From Bacteroidota bacterium (GTDB lineage Bacteria > Bacteroidota > Rhodothermia > JANXDC01): 64,000 nucleotides of DNA. The position numbers were made by a program, and so were the translations under genes. Of the stretch, positions 46,001 to 54,203 are shown piece by piece. How positions within the stretch are numbered: position 1 is the first letter of the stretch; each line of letters begins with the position of its first letter. The stretch spans positions 62,001 to 126,000 of the forward strand of contig JANXDC010000016.1 of assembly GCA_025059945.1 (NCBI GenBank), written 5' to 3'. The notes beneath the pieces are model-generated. The model saw only the letters and a list, made by a program, of their open reading frames with translations. It ran no database searches and had not been told where the DNA came from.

Positions 46001-47188
46001 CGGCTGGGCTGGACGCGCGCGCCCGATCCGGAACAGCGGGTGCGCGTAGCGGGCGTTCGGTTTCTGGACAGCTGGCAGCAGACGCGCCAGCTGGGAGCGC
46101 GCACCAGCCTATCGCCGTCGAACAACCTCCGGATCGATTTGAACTGGGACGCCCAGTGGCAGCAGAACCTGCAAAACGCCGTAAGCTTTGACCCCGGCCG
46201 GCGGGCCTTTCAGGAGGCCCTCACCCAGGAGGGACAGCTCACGCTCACCACCTGGGGCGTTGTGGGCTCTTATGCGAAACTGTTTCAAGCTCAATGGCGG
46301 CGCCTGCAGGAGGACGGCGTACAGGCCGGAGAGGTGACGGATCGCAACGGCGATGGCCTGGTGGTCGGTTCCGCCCCCTCGCTGCTGCGCGACTTTCAGC
46401 GCGTCTTCGGGGGGCCTATCGGCTCCTGGCTTGACTCACGGGGCCTGCCCGTTCTGCCGTGGCCCAACTGGCAGGTGATTTGGGTCGGCCTGGAGCAGCT
46501 GGGGCCGCTTCGTCGGCTGGCCAGCTCGATCGTGCTCCGGCATGGCTACACAGGCCAGTATCAGGGCGGCTGGCGTCGGAACATCAACGCCGGCGAGGGA
46601 CTTAGCTACCGCATCGGGGGCATCCGGGTGCGGGACGTGGTACCCCTGTATGAGGCGCGCGATCTTGCGATCGCGCAGCGCTTCGCCCCGCTCCTTGGGC
46701 TCAGCGCCACCTGGAAAGGCGATGTGCGCACAGAGCTCACCTACAACTGGGCGCGCGTCATCTCGATAAGCTTTTCGAACGCAAACGTCAACATCCGCCG
46801 CATCGCCGAGCTGAGCGTGCGCGCAAGCTACCGGCGCTCCCGATTTCGGCTTCCGTTTCCGATCCTCGGTATGCGCTCGCTGGAAAACGAGCTCAACGTG
46901 GGCTTAGGGCTCTCCTACAGCCAGGAGGTGCGCGACGTCTACTACCTCAGCCAGGACCTAGATGAGGCCCTGGCCGGCGCGCTGCGCCCGGAGGGGCTTC
47001 GGCCACGCACCAGCGACGGCTCGGCCCGTTGGGTGCTGGAGCCCACGTTGAGTTATGCGTTCTCGACGCGGGTGACGGCCGAGTTTCGGTGGCGCTTGGA
47101 GGACGTCTCGCCCCGGGGCTCTTCGCGCGTGACCCCGTCCACTACCCAGCAGATCGGCTTCAAGATCCGGGTTGGCATCACATCCTAA
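40040..47188 (+). CDS. sprA: SprA, type IX secretion system outer-membrane translocon
   Basis: Giant outer-membrane beta barrel through which the type IX secretion system exports proteins. About 2382 residues, matching the known 2300-2500 range of SprA/Sov. After a signal region (LLGLVLIAGCSLWALGA) come SprA landmarks: VDYLTYWRERRRYEIAQTWR, GNVSLQTPSQLIGGGQALFG, DWDTQRILDFENRLKL, ISYIDDFEGVR and PDTEDLNGNNALD; the second half is alternating beta-strand sequence ending IGFKIRVGITS. The ATG at 40040 or a second at 40070 could be the start. The frame is uninterrupted for over 7 kb. No other T9SS gene (gldKLMN, porV) lies in the window. Confidence 0.92.
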   Translation: MPEHSSKRAPMGRLLGLVLIAGCSLWALGAPRIPLRAHSTSGEADTLSPVRSFGADTGRAQEPLLRYRMRPYWVSPLFPVRVEPLAALPAPRSVWRHELSPDSLYSRFTARETVSGLTVRVPLTVDYLTYWRERRRYEIAQTWRELLRTQTQERASQRGLLDLRIAVPGGRSAAFSTLFGAPTVSLRVNGQADVDLGLSIQSNRDPNLPPQQQYRIDPLFGQNIRLGISGGIGDKLTVSTDWDTQRILDFENRLKLQYTGYEDEIIRRIEAGNVSLQTPSQLIGGGQALFGIRSDFQLGPMRLSSVFSQQEGERTRIVLDGGAETNTFELKATDYEDDTHFLLGFYFRQRWGVGPGQAFSRPPSIVAEVQITDLEVWILRQTQQRLQENERDAVALLELGEAGSDRPPNPAADRFSDVDLDRLRTADNVTDILERQLGLNPRTYVQGTFLRLDPGRDYTFDPNLGYLTLRTSLSGFQALAVAYRYVDAAGRAVEVGDFARGGGSSGTQTNRLVLKLIRPTNPVPSDPSWDLVLRNIYRLPSRNFRREELQLDIVYRKPGTPEQRTLPGVAIRGRDGRSVSLLQLTALDRLNDNLAPQPDDRFDFLPGYTIDEREGRLLFPVLEPFGEAIRNAIRSTAADRELENTLVFDALYRETKVEARRDPRDLYVIKGESRGSVRQQYNLGAGLGGVVEGSIRVLSGGVVVPPSAYTVDYITGTITFTDPTYLQPGRQIIVEFEQQRAFQLQRKTLLGLRADYEPAEQFRLGGTLIRLGEQPIADKNRIGEEPVRNLIWGLDGSYTAEPSWLTRLVDALPLVQTRAPSRIQLRGEFAQLIPGFASTPLVRQTQDRLRRQGYAVPRDERQGISYIDDFEGVRSAVSFLNPGMWRLASVPDSIGRVRGSTALDDSLKSNWRAWLSWYAIPLQLYGQDKAALGPETWPLQQRQLFPERQVQRGQDYLQPLDLWYLPQERGPYNYTRDLLAFKANPRSAWAGIMTRIPDGYNNFEINNIEFLEFWFAPVLRPGDKGRLYIEIGYISEDVIPNGQLNTEDGLDSTASSFVRDRWGKISRGIKDQLLSNDPRLRAYEDVGLDGLRDEEERVQFRDFLEAVRRQFGEGSPEYERARLDPSNDNYRYYLDPAFPAEAGWQERFRRYHPGLEGNAPLNRAGILGSTKFPDTEDLNGNNALDTRNAYFQYELELDPQRLVPGSGYVVDRREVEIGGVRQSWYLVRIPLAQYRRRVGDIRDFKVVEALRLWLTGFEQPVTLRFATLELVGSQWTRLNVGTQNPDTRFEVATINIEENAARTPIPYKSPPGAIRPVDRTTLEQIQRNEQALVLRVQNLYRGDMRAIFRTFGGLNLLRYSNLRMDVHGEGYERPEEAELFIRIGSDLRRDYYEYRQPIKPTPVLPGGPGAYTPELIWPAENQVNIQIERLNALKQLRDRLGIPEDSLFGGSALLDYEGAPPGASLYIRGRPSLSQVTKLAIGILNPRDGRPVLNAEFWVNELRVSGFDAQSGWAALGSASLQLADLAQVDFSLDRRTEGFGSVESRLEERGREDRFNWSLSSRWSLERLLPARYGWQIPLSIAWQRARTTPTYAPGAGADVRLATIRSLIERDTALTPAQRRARIDSLYEAARTLREARSIALPGIRKAGSEHPAARLLLDPLGLQFAYAEELASSPSVLFDRRWQWSGGAQYQLSFPQAAPVRPFAFLRRVPVLGWLAHLEWNYMPSSLLLQAGLQRTVMRAQDRPSEADLRRQPGWPSSALKPIRETHQFQYRQGMGLQYNPLPFLGLSYAYNGQTSLAALGVDTLLLRLRDTLTVRRLRALSERAIWERLWDRHPGIRPESYSQNLSATFNPRLNAYRALRWLGLSAAYTADFLWNNGPTGDSTGAQIANQMDVRVNGQLRIGELWSTARWYQQLQAWDRGPKPPEPIWKRLYKRLLVTLTSLRQLDLTFVQRQQARNAGFPGPAGLADLFQDQPQRRSPSLAYRLGWTRAPDPEQRVRVAGVRFLDSWQQTRQLGARTSLSPSNNLRIDLNWDAQWQQNLQNAVSFDPGRRAFQEALTQEGQLTLTTWGVVGSYAKLFQAQWRRLQEDGVQAGEVTDRNGDGLVVGSAPSLLRDFQRVFGGPIGSWLDSRGLPVLPWPNWQVIWVGLEQLGPLRRLASSIVLRHGYTGQYQGGWRRNINAGEGLSYRIGGIRVRDVVPLYEARDLAIAQRFAPLLGLSATWKGDVRTELTYNWARVISISFSNANVNIRRIAELSVRASYRRSRFRLPFPILGMRSLENELNVGLGLSYSQEVRDVYYLSQDLDEALAGALRPEGLRPRTSDGSARWVLEPTLSYAFSTRVTAEFRWRLEDVSPRGSSRVTPSTTQQIGFKIRVGITS

Positions 47189-47199
47189 GGACGCAGGCT

Positions 47200-47745
47200 A
47201 TGCGGATCTACACCAGAACCGGAGATGAGGGCTACACGTCCCTGTTCGGGGGGCGGCGCGTGCCCAAGGACGCGCTGCGCGTGGAGGCTTATGGGTGCGT
47301 CGACGAGCTCAACGCGGCCCTGGGAGTTGTCTTGGTCCAAGAGGGGCTGCCGGGGGAACTTTCCGAGGCGCTACAGGAGCTGCAGCGCGACCTTTTCGTG
47401 GTGGGCGGGGATCTGGCCTGCCCCGAGGCCAACGACTACGTGCCCCGCGTCAAGCCGGAAATGACCGGGCGTCTGGAACGCTGGATCGACGGATGGGAGG
47501 CGAAGCTAGAGCGCCAAAAGTACTTCATATTGCCCGGGGGATGTCCGGCGGCCGCTTGGTTGCATCTGGCCCGCACGATCTGCCGCCGGGCCGAGCGCGT
47601 CTGCGTGGCCTTGGCGCGTCAGGAGGCCGTAAACCCCGAACTGATCCGCTACCTCAACCGGCTTTCGGATGCGCTCTTCGTAATGGCCCGCAGGGCTAAC
47701 CAAGAGGCGGGGGTCTCGGACGTCCCCTGGCGTCCTCCGCGCTAA
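47200..47745 (+). CDS. Cob(I)alamin adenosyltransferase, PduO type
   Basis: Transfers the adenosyl group of ATP to cob(I)alamin to make coenzyme B12. The 181-residue protein opens with the PduO signature YTRTGDEGYTSLFGGRRVPKD and continues with the family's five-helix-bundle motifs: DELNAALGVV, FVVGGDLACPE, ILPGGCPAAAWLHLARTICRRAER and YLNRLSDALFVMAR. Start ATG 47200, 11 bases after the sprA stop. It may be transcribed with sprA, but there is no evident functional link. No B12-dependent enzyme is in view. Confidence 0.93.
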   Translation: MRIYTRTGDEGYTSLFGGRRVPKDALRVEAYGCVDELNAALGVVLVQEGLPGELSEALQELQRDLFVVGGDLACPEANDYVPRVKPEMTGRLERWIDGWEAKLERQKYFILPGGCPAAAWLHLARTICRRAERVCVALARQEAVNPELIRYLNRLSDALFVMARRANQEAGVSDVPWRPPR

Positions 47746-47804
47746 GGTTGCTTTTGGGGGCCTCAGGCTCTTTTTTTGGGCCGATCGAGGAGCAGGGAGC
47801 CGTT

Positions 47805-49334
47805 ATGCAGACCGTCCGAACCGCCACCCGGCCGGCCCTGGAGCAAGACCGGGCCTTCTTCGGGCATCCTAAGGGCCTTTCGACGCTCTTTTTTACGGAG
47901 CTCTGGGAGCGCTTTAGCTACTACGGCATGCGGGCCCTGCTGATCCTGTTCATGACCGCGCCCGCAGCCGCTGGCGGGCTTGGCTTCGACGTGGCCACGG
48001 CCGGGGCCATCTACGGGCTTTATACGGCTCTTGTGTACATGACCGGCCTGCCCGGCGGCTGGATCGCCGATCGGTTCCTGGGCGCCCGAAAGGCCGTTTT
48101 GCTTGGCGGCATCATCATCGCCTTGGGCCATTACAGCATGTTTTTGCCCGCCCTTACGGACGCCCTGGGCGATCTTATCCCCTTCTATACGGGGCTTGCG
48201 CTCATCATAATCGGCACCGGGCTTCTGAAGCCGAACATCAGCACCATGGTGGGCATGCTCTATAGCCCCGAGGACATACGTCGCGATGCCGGCTTTTCGA
48301 TCTTCTACATGGGCATCAACCTGGGCGCTTTCGTGGCGCCCTTTGTGTGCGGCTACTTGGGGCAGCGCATCGATTGGCACTACGGTTTCGGGGCCGCGGG
48401 GCTCGGCATGACCCTAGGCCTGATTCAGTATCTCGTGGGGGGCCGCTACCTGGGCGAAGCGGGGCTTAAGCCCGCCCGTGCGGTCGATCCAGCTCAGCAA
48501 GCCCGGGACCGGCGGCTGCTGGCAGGCGGTCTGGGAGGTGCGTTGGGTACCGTCGCGCTGGCGATTCTGCTGGATCGGCTAGGGGTCTGGCGGCTTACGA
48601 TCGGTGGGGTCACGCGCGCGATGGGCCTTGTGCTGCTCCTCGTGCCCTTGGTGTACTTCGGGTTGCTCTTCTTGCGGGGCCGGTGGACGGCTCCGGAACG
48701 GGGCCGTTTGGCGGCCGTGATGGTGCTGTTTGTCTTCTCGGCCCTCTTTTGGTCGGCTTTTGAACAGGCCGGCTCCACGCTAAACCTCTTCGCCGACCGC
48801 TACACGAACACGGTGCTATTCGGCTTTTCTTTCCCCTCCAGCTGGTTTCAGTCCGTAAACGCCTTCTTCATCATCATGCTCTCGGGCGCTTTTGCGGCCC
48901 TTTGGTTGGCCCTGGCCCGGCGGGGACGAGAGCCCTCCTCTCCCGTTAAGTTCGCTCTGGGGTTGTTTTTCGTGGGCTTGGGCTTTCTCGTCTTGGTTCC
49001 GGCGGCCCTGTTGGCCCAGGCCGGGGTGAAGGTCAGCCCCATGTGGCTTGTGTTCACATACCTGTGCCACACCATCGGAGAGCTATGCCTAAGCCCCGTG
49101 GGCCTGAGCACGGTTACGAAGTTGGCTCCGGAGCGGGTGGTGGGCCAGATGATGGGAGTCTGGTTTCTTTCGATTTCGCTTGGCAACTTCATCGGCGGCC
49201 AGATCGCCGGGCTTTTTGAGAGGCTCCCGCTACCGGTGCTCTTTTTGGCTGTCTTCGGCACGACAGCCGGTGCGGCGTTTCTGCTGCTGCTTTTGCTCAG
49301 GCCTATCAAGCGGCTGATGGGCGCTGTGCGCTGA
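47805..49334 (+). CDS. POT-family proton-dependent di/tripeptide transporter
   Basis: Proton-coupled peptide importer of the inner membrane. The 509-residue protein has 12-14 hydrophobic helices and the PTR2 motifs FFTELWERFSYYGMRALL, the second signature GFSIFYMGINLGAFVAPF, and FWSAFEQAGSTLNLF in helix VII. ATG 47805 with GGAG nearby is used in place of an upstream in-frame ATG at 47748 that adds 19 unlikely residues. It precedes alanine dehydrogenase by 66 bases; peptide uptake followed by alanine deamination would be a sensible catabolic pairing, but that is inference. Confidence 0.93.
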   Translation: MQTVRTATRPALEQDRAFFGHPKGLSTLFFTELWERFSYYGMRALLILFMTAPAAAGGLGFDVATAGAIYGLYTALVYMTGLPGGWIADRFLGARKAVLLGGIIIALGHYSMFLPALTDALGDLIPFYTGLALIIIGTGLLKPNISTMVGMLYSPEDIRRDAGFSIFYMGINLGAFVAPFVCGYLGQRIDWHYGFGAAGLGMTLGLIQYLVGGRYLGEAGLKPARAVDPAQQARDRRLLAGGLGGALGTVALAILLDRLGVWRLTIGGVTRAMGLVLLLVPLVYFGLLFLRGRWTAPERGRLAAVMVLFVFSALFWSAFEQAGSTLNLFADRYTNTVLFGFSFPSSWFQSVNAFFIIMLSGAFAALWLALARRGREPSSPVKFALGLFFVGLGFLVLVPAALLAQAGVKVSPMWLVFTYLCHTIGELCLSPVGLSTVTKLAPERVVGQMMGVWFLSISLGNFIGGQIAGLFERLPLPVLFLAVFGTTAGAAFLLLLLLRPIKRLMGAVR

Positions 49335-49400
49335 AGCCTTTCGTAGCAGCCCAACTCAAGGATAACTTTGAGCCGACACAAGCACGAGGAAAGGCGTTGC

Positions 49401-50531
49401 ATGACGGTCGGCGTTCCCAAGGAGGTTAAGCCCTACGAAAACCGCGTGGCCATCACCCCAGCCGGTGTGCATGAGTTTCGCAAGCGAGGCCATCAGGTGC
49501 TTCTTGAGGCCGGCGCCGGTTTAGGAAGCGGCTTTACGGATGCCCAATACCAAGAAGCTGGGGCGGAGATCCTCGAGAGCGCAGTTGAAATCTACGAGCG
49601 GGCCGAGATGATCTTAAAAGTCAAGGAGCCCGTTGCGTCCGAATACGCGCTTCTGCGCGAGGATCAGATCGTATTTACGTTCTTCCACTTCGCCGCAAGC
49701 CGCGAGCTCACCGAGGCCGTGCTGCGATCCGGTTGCGTGGCCATAGCGTACGAGACCGTGCAGCGGGCCGATGGCTCCCTGCCCCTGCTCATCCCCATGA
49801 GCGAGGTCGCGGGCCGAATGGCCATCCAAGAGGGGGCGAAGTACCTAGAGAAGACCCACGGGGGCAAGGGCGTGCTCCTGGGGGGTGTGCCCGGGGTGCG
49901 GCCGGCGCACGTGCTTATCCTCGGCGGAGGCGTGGTCGGTTCCAACGCCGCGCGCATCGCGGCCGGCATGGGGGCGCAGGTAACGATCCTGGACGTAAAC
50001 CTGTACCGGCTGCGTCAGCTGGCCGAGGTCATGCCCGCCAACGTCGTCACCCAAGTCTCCAACGAGCACACGATCCGCGAGCTGCTGCCGTCGGTCGATC
50101 TGGTGATCGGGGCCGTATTGATTCCGGGCGCACGGGCGCCGCATCTGATCACGCGCGACATGCTGCGGCTCATGCGTCCGGGGACGGTGGTGATCGATGT
50201 GGCGGTCGACCAAGGCGGCTGTATCGAGACCTGCAAGCCCACGACGCACGAAAACCCCACGTACGTGGTGGACAGCATCGTGCACTACTGCGTGGCGAAC
50301 ATGCCCGGTGCGGTGCCCATGACGTCGACGATCGCGTTGACCAACGCCACGCTGCCCTATGCCCTTGAGCTGGCGGCCAAGGGATGGGTGCGGGCCCTAA
50401 AAGAGAATCGGGAGCTTCTGGCGGGGGCCAACATCATACACGGCCGGATCGTCTACCCCGGTGTGGCGGAGGCCTTCGGCTTTCCGCTGTCCGATCTGAA
50501 CGAGGTGCTTGGACAGCACTCCATGGTTTAG
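49401..50531 (+). CDS. ald: Alanine dehydrogenase
   Basis: NAD-dependent oxidative deamination of L-alanine to pyruvate and ammonium. The 376 residues start VGVPKEVKPYENRVAITPAG, contain the active-site Lys and His (ILKVKEPV; FHFAASRELT) and the Rossmann motif VLILGGGVVGSNAARIAAG, then DQGGCIETCKPTTHENP and ANMPGAVP, all Ald signatures that separate it from pyridine nucleotide transhydrogenase. The ATG 49401 has AGGAAAGG upstream. A small hairpin, CTCAAGG-ATAA-CTTTGAG, lies at 49355-49372 in the leader. dUTPase follows six bases after the stop. Confidence 0.96.
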   Translation: MTVGVPKEVKPYENRVAITPAGVHEFRKRGHQVLLEAGAGLGSGFTDAQYQEAGAEILESAVEIYERAEMILKVKEPVASEYALLREDQIVFTFFHFAASRELTEAVLRSGCVAIAYETVQRADGSLPLLIPMSEVAGRMAIQEGAKYLEKTHGGKGVLLGGVPGVRPAHVLILGGGVVGSNAARIAAGMGAQVTILDVNLYRLRQLAEVMPANVVTQVSNEHTIRELLPSVDLVIGAVLIPGARAPHLITRDMLRLMRPGTVVIDVAVDQGGCIETCKPTTHENPTYVVDSIVHYCVANMPGAVPMTSTIALTNATLPYALELAAKGWVRALKENRELLAGANIIHGRIVYPGVAEAFGFPLSDLNEVLGQHSMV

Positions 50532-50537
50532 GCTGCT

Positions 50538-50984
50538 ATGGTGGAGATCCGCGTGCGTCGGCTCCCTCACGCTGGCCAATGGGCGCTCCCGGAATACGCC
50601 ACCGAAGGGGCGGCCGGGTTGGATCTGCGGGCGGCCATCGAGGAGCCTATTCGGCTCGAGCCGGGCCAACGAGCCCTTGTGCCCACGGGCATCGCTTTGG
50701 CGCTTCCTTCGGGCTTCGAGGCGCAGGTGCGGCCTCGAAGCGGCCTGGCGCTGCGGCATGGCGTGACCGTGCTCAACGCTCCGGGTACGATCGATAGCGA
50801 TTACCGAGGCGAAGTGCAGGTTATCTTGATCAACCTTGGACAAGAGCCCTTCACGATTCAGCCCGGGGAGCGGATCGCCCAACTGGTCATAGCCCGCTAC
50901 GCACGCGTGCGCTGGGCCGTGGTGTCGGAGCTCGAGGAGTCCGCCCGCGGCGCCGGCGGATTCGGACACACAGGACGCCTCTGA
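50538..50984 (+). CDS. dut: dUTP diphosphatase
   Basis: Hydrolyses dUTP to dUMP, limiting uracil in DNA. The 148 residues carry all five trimeric dUTPase motifs: [41 protein letters not shown] and [10 protein letters not shown]. It follows ald closely. In the same window an EndoQ-type uracil-recognising nuclease is encoded, so uracil control and uracil repair are both represented, though the genes are far apart. Confidence 0.96.
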   Translation: MVEIRVRRLPHAGQWALPEYATEGAAGLDLRAAIEEPIRLEPGQRALVPTGIALALPSGFEAQVRPRSGLALRHGVTVLNAPGTIDSDYRGEVQVILINLGQEPFTIQPGERIAQLVIARYARVRWAVVSELEESARGAGGFGHTGRL

Positions 50985-51140
50985 GCTCTGATCACATCGG
51001 CCGATTTACCGATTCGTTACATCCTTGCTGAACTTTTCGCACCTGGGATGCGTCTATAAGGCCGAGTTCTCCGGGACTTCCCCGGCAGACCCCTGAAATC
51101 AAGACAAACCTCAACGAAAAAACATAAGGGCCTCACCAAT

Positions 51141-54068
51141 ATGGGGTACATGCGTTTACTTCTTCTAGGGTTTTGCCTGTTCGGGTTGGGTGCGCTCAAG
51201 CTTCAGGCTCAAGATCGGGGCATCGTGATAAGCGGCCGCATTGTCGACGCCAAGGAGCGCACGGGGCTTCCGGGTGCTAACGTGATCCTGCGCGCCCTGC
51301 CGGATACCACGCGTATGGTTGGTGTGGCCACGGATGCGCAGGGGAACTTCAGCCTGCGCCTGCCCGGCGCAGGACGCTACCGGTTGCAGGTCTCCTTCGT
51401 CGGCTATAGACCCTATCAGCGGGAGCTAACGTTAACTGCGAACGCGAATCTGGGTACAATCCCCCTGGATCCCGCCCCGCTTACGCCTGGTGAAGTGACC
51501 GTTGAGGCCGTGCAAGAGCGTGCGGTGGTAAAAGGCGATACGATCCAGTTTAACGCGGCGGCCTTCAGGGTAAGCCAGGACGCCACGGCCGAGGATTTGG
51601 TCAAAAAGCTGCCTGGAGTGACCGTGGAGGGGGGTCAGGTTCAGGCACAAGGCGAGACAGTGCGCCGCGTGCTCGTAGATGGACGTGAGTTCTTCGGGCA
51701 AGACCCCATGGCGGTGCTGCGCAACCTGCCGGCCGAGGTGGTGCAGAGTATTCAAGTCTTCGACCGCGCAAGCGACCAAGCCCAATTTACCGGCTTTCAA
51801 GACGGGAACACCGAGCGCACGATCAACATCATCACGCGTCCGGATCGGCGCTTTGGTCAGTTCGGACGTCTGTATGGGGGTTACGGCCCTGATGCCCGTT
51901 ACGCAAGCGGCGGCACGGTAAATGTGTTCTCGGGCAACCGCCGGGTCTCGCTCATAGGACTGGGCAACAACATCAATCAGCAGAACTTCGCCATCGAGGA
52001 CATCCTCGGCGTGCTGGGTTCTGGAAGTGGAGGGGGGTTCGCCCGGATGTTTGGCGCTTTCGGGGGGCCGGGCGGTGGATTTGGAGGCGGAGGCGGACGA
52101 GGCGGCCCTGGAGGAGGTGGAGGCGGTGGAGGTATGTTTGGCGGCGGGGGTGGTCCAGGTGGCGGAGGCCCATGGGGGGATATGTTCCGCAACGTCGGCA
52201 ACTTCCTGATAGGGGAGCAGCCAGGTGTCAACACCACGCACTCGGTGGGGATCAACTACTCCGATGTGCTGCAAAACGGCAAGGTGCAGCTTTCCGGTAG
52301 TTACTTCTTCAATCGCTTGGGCAACCAAGCCGAATCCCAGCTTAGCCGACAGTACTTTACGGCCGAGACTGTGAATTGGCTTTACGACGAGGCCACTCGA
52401 AACCAGAGCACCAACTACAACCATCGACTGAACCTCCGCCTGGAGTATACCCTCGATTCCCGCAACAGCTTCGTGCTCACCCCCCGGATAAGCTTTCAGG
52501 ATAATAGCACGCGCAACACTTTGCAGGGGTTATCCGTGTTGGCCTCGGGACAGAGGCTGAGCCAAACGAGCAGCGCTTACAACTCAGACGTCTTCGGCTA
52601 CAACGGCAGCATCGAGGCCCTGTATCGCCTCCGTTTCCCTGTTCAAGGCCGAACGTTTTCGGCGCGCATCAACGCGGGCTTTAGCGACCGCTCCACAGAG
52701 AGCGATCAGCGCTCCGCTAACGTGTTCTTCCGTCCCGGCCCCCTAGGCTGGATTGAAATCGATTCCACCTTCAGCCAGCGCATTCAGGATCAGCGACCGA
52801 GCTACAGTTTGGATCTGGACCTGAGCTATACCGAGCCCATCGGCTCTTATGGGCAGCTGCAGATCGAATACGAGCCCACCCTGGAGCGGCGTTGGGCCGA
52901 TAAACAGACGCGGCGGTTTGACCCCGCGGCAGGGGTCTTCGGCAATCCCATCCCGACGCTCTCCAGTCAGTTCGACAACACCATCCTCACGCATCAAGGT
53001 GTGCTGGCCTACCAATACCGCCGTCAGGCTACTCGGCTAACCCTGCGCCTGACATACCAAAATCGCCGGATGCTGGGAGATCAAACCTATCCATACCCGG
53101 TCCGAGTGGATCGAGCTTTCAATGTGCTCCTGCCTTTTGCGGAACTGGAGTATCGACTGGGCCCCACGCAGAACCTACGCTTCATGTATCGGGCTTGGTC
53201 TGGCCTGCCCTCGATCAATCAGCTGCAGCCCGTAGTGGACAACTCCAACCCGCTCTTTCTTTCGAGTGGCAATCCGGATTTGGAGCCCAGCTACACCCAC
53301 ATGGGCATGATCCGGTATCAGGCGACCGACCCGCTGGGTGGGCGCTTTCTGATGGTCGCGCTGAACGTAAACTATGGGCTCAATTACATCACCAACGCTA
53401 GCTTGATCGCCCAACGCGACACGCTTTTGCCCAACGGGGTGTATCTGCCGCGGGGCACTCAGTACAGTTTCCCTACGAACTTGGACGGCAATCGGAGCGC
53501 GCGTCTCTTTCTCGTACACAGCCGGCCCTTGGGTGTGCTGCGAACTAGCCTCAACATGCTGGGTGGGCTCAACTACAACCGCACGCCTAGCTTGATCTCC
53601 GGCAGGAAGACCTGGTCCGATCTGTACGGACTCAATACGGGTTTGGTCCTGACGAGCAACATCAGCGAACGGGTGGACTTCCTGGTGTTGTACAACTTCA
53701 ACTACAACCGCGTGCGCACCTCCACGGGCGCCAGCAACAACACCTATCAGCAGCATCGGGCCTCGGTGAACGTAAACCTGCAGCCCTGGAGCCGATTCGT
53801 GGTGAGCTCGCAGTTCTCTTACACCCAGTACGTGGGGTTGGGAGCCGAACTTGACGAACCCGTGTTGCTGTGGAACGCCGCTTTGGGCGTAAAATTCCTC
53901 AAGGACAATGCCGGTGAGCTGCGCATCGGGCTTTCGGACATCCTGAACCAGAACAAAGCCATCAGCCGCAGCGTAACCGAGCAGTACATTCAGGATACGC
54001 GCACGCAGGTGCTCGGCCGCTACGTGATGTTCAGCTTTTCGTATCGGCTGCGGAACTTCCGCATCTGA
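51141..54068 (+). CDS. TonB-receptor-like outer-membrane beta-barrel protein
   Basis: A 975-residue outer-membrane protein. After a signal peptide (LLLLGFCLFGLGALKLQAQ) a carboxypeptidase-regulatory-like domain (VISGRIVDAKERTGLPGANV...YRLQVSFVGYRPY) leads to a plug-like domain (VKKLPGVTVEGGQVQAQGE, VLVDGREFFGQDP, TINIITRP), then a beta barrel ending RLRNFRI. A Gly-rich run lies at about residues 296-346. The architecture is that of the Bacteroidota outer-membrane beta-barrel family related to TonB receptors; no TonB box is evident. The ligand is unknown. A -10-like TATAAG lies at 51055. A terminator follows. Confidence 0.83.
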   Translation: MGYMRLLLLGFCLFGLGALKLQAQDRGIVISGRIVDAKERTGLPGANVILRALPDTTRMVGVATDAQGNFSLRLPGAGRYRLQVSFVGYRPYQRELTLTANANLGTIPLDPAPLTPGEVTVEAVQERAVVKGDTIQFNAAAFRVSQDATAEDLVKKLPGVTVEGGQVQAQGETVRRVLVDGREFFGQDPMAVLRNLPAEVVQSIQVFDRASDQAQFTGFQDGNTERTINIITRPDRRFGQFGRLYGGYGPDARYASGGTVNVFSGNRRVSLIGLGNNINQQNFAIEDILGVLGSGSGGGFARMFGAFGGPGGGFGGGGGRGGPGGGGGGGGMFGGGGGPGGGGPWGDMFRNVGNFLIGEQPGVNTTHSVGINYSDVLQNGKVQLSGSYFFNRLGNQAESQLSRQYFTAETVNWLYDEATRNQSTNYNHRLNLRLEYTLDSRNSFVLTPRISFQDNSTRNTLQGLSVLASGQRLSQTSSAYNSDVFGYNGSIEALYRLRFPVQGRTFSARINAGFSDRSTESDQRSANVFFRPGPLGWIEIDSTFSQRIQDQRPSYSLDLDLSYTEPIGSYGQLQIEYEPTLERRWADKQTRRFDPAAGVFGNPIPTLSSQFDNTILTHQGVLAYQYRRQATRLTLRLTYQNRRMLGDQTYPYPVRVDRAFNVLLPFAELEYRLGPTQNLRFMYRAWSGLPSINQLQPVVDNSNPLFLSSGNPDLEPSYTHMGMIRYQATDPLGGRFLMVALNVNYGLNYITNASLIAQRDTLLPNGVYLPRGTQYSFPTNLDGNRSARLFLVHSRPLGVLRTSLNMLGGLNYNRTPSLISGRKTWSDLYGLNTGLVLTSNISERVDFLVLYNFNYNRVRTSTGASNNTYQQHRASVNVNLQPWSRFVVSSQFSYTQYVGLGAELDEPVLLWNAALGVKFLKDNAGELRIGLSDILNQNKAISRSVTEQYIQDTRTQVLGRYVMFSFSYRLRNFRI
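52027..52180 (+). repeat. Glycine-codon low-complexity tract inside the receptor gene
   Basis: A run of GGA/GGC/GGT codons with short direct repeats such as GGAGGCGGAGGCGG encodes a stretch that is mostly glycine with Phe, Met and Pro, in the plug-barrel junction of the receptor. Repeat slippage could vary its length. Confidence 0.8.
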
Positions 54069-54083
54069 CCTCCTCTTAGCCCT

Positions 54084-54115
54084 AAGCCGGACCCGGGAAC
54101 GGGCCCGGCTTTTTT
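54084..54115 (+). terminator. Rho-independent terminator after the receptor gene
   Basis: AAGCCGGACCCG (54084-54095) pairs with CGGGCCCGGCTT (54100-54111) across a GGAA loop with one mismatch, followed by a T run. It lies 15 bases after the receptor stop. Confidence 0.88.
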
Positions 54116-54203
54116 GTATAGGGACTACACCGCGACTTGCTCTAAAAAGTGGCGGCACGGTTTCTTTTGACCGTCTAAGCAGCCACGAGAAGGGGATAGC
54201 CTG

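Noticed and set aside
47029-47199. Upstream extension of the cobalamin adenosyltransferase into sprA
   Set aside because: The PduO signature begins exactly at ATG 47200; the extension lies within sprA in another frame.
50996-51005. Palindrome ATCGGCCGAT upstream of the receptor gene
   Set aside because: Ten-base GC palindromes of this kind are expected by chance, and it is far from the start with no second element.
51432-52424. 330-codon antisense frame opposite the receptor gene
   Set aside because: Low-complexity, driven by the complementary glycine-rich tract; no start signal or recognisable motif.
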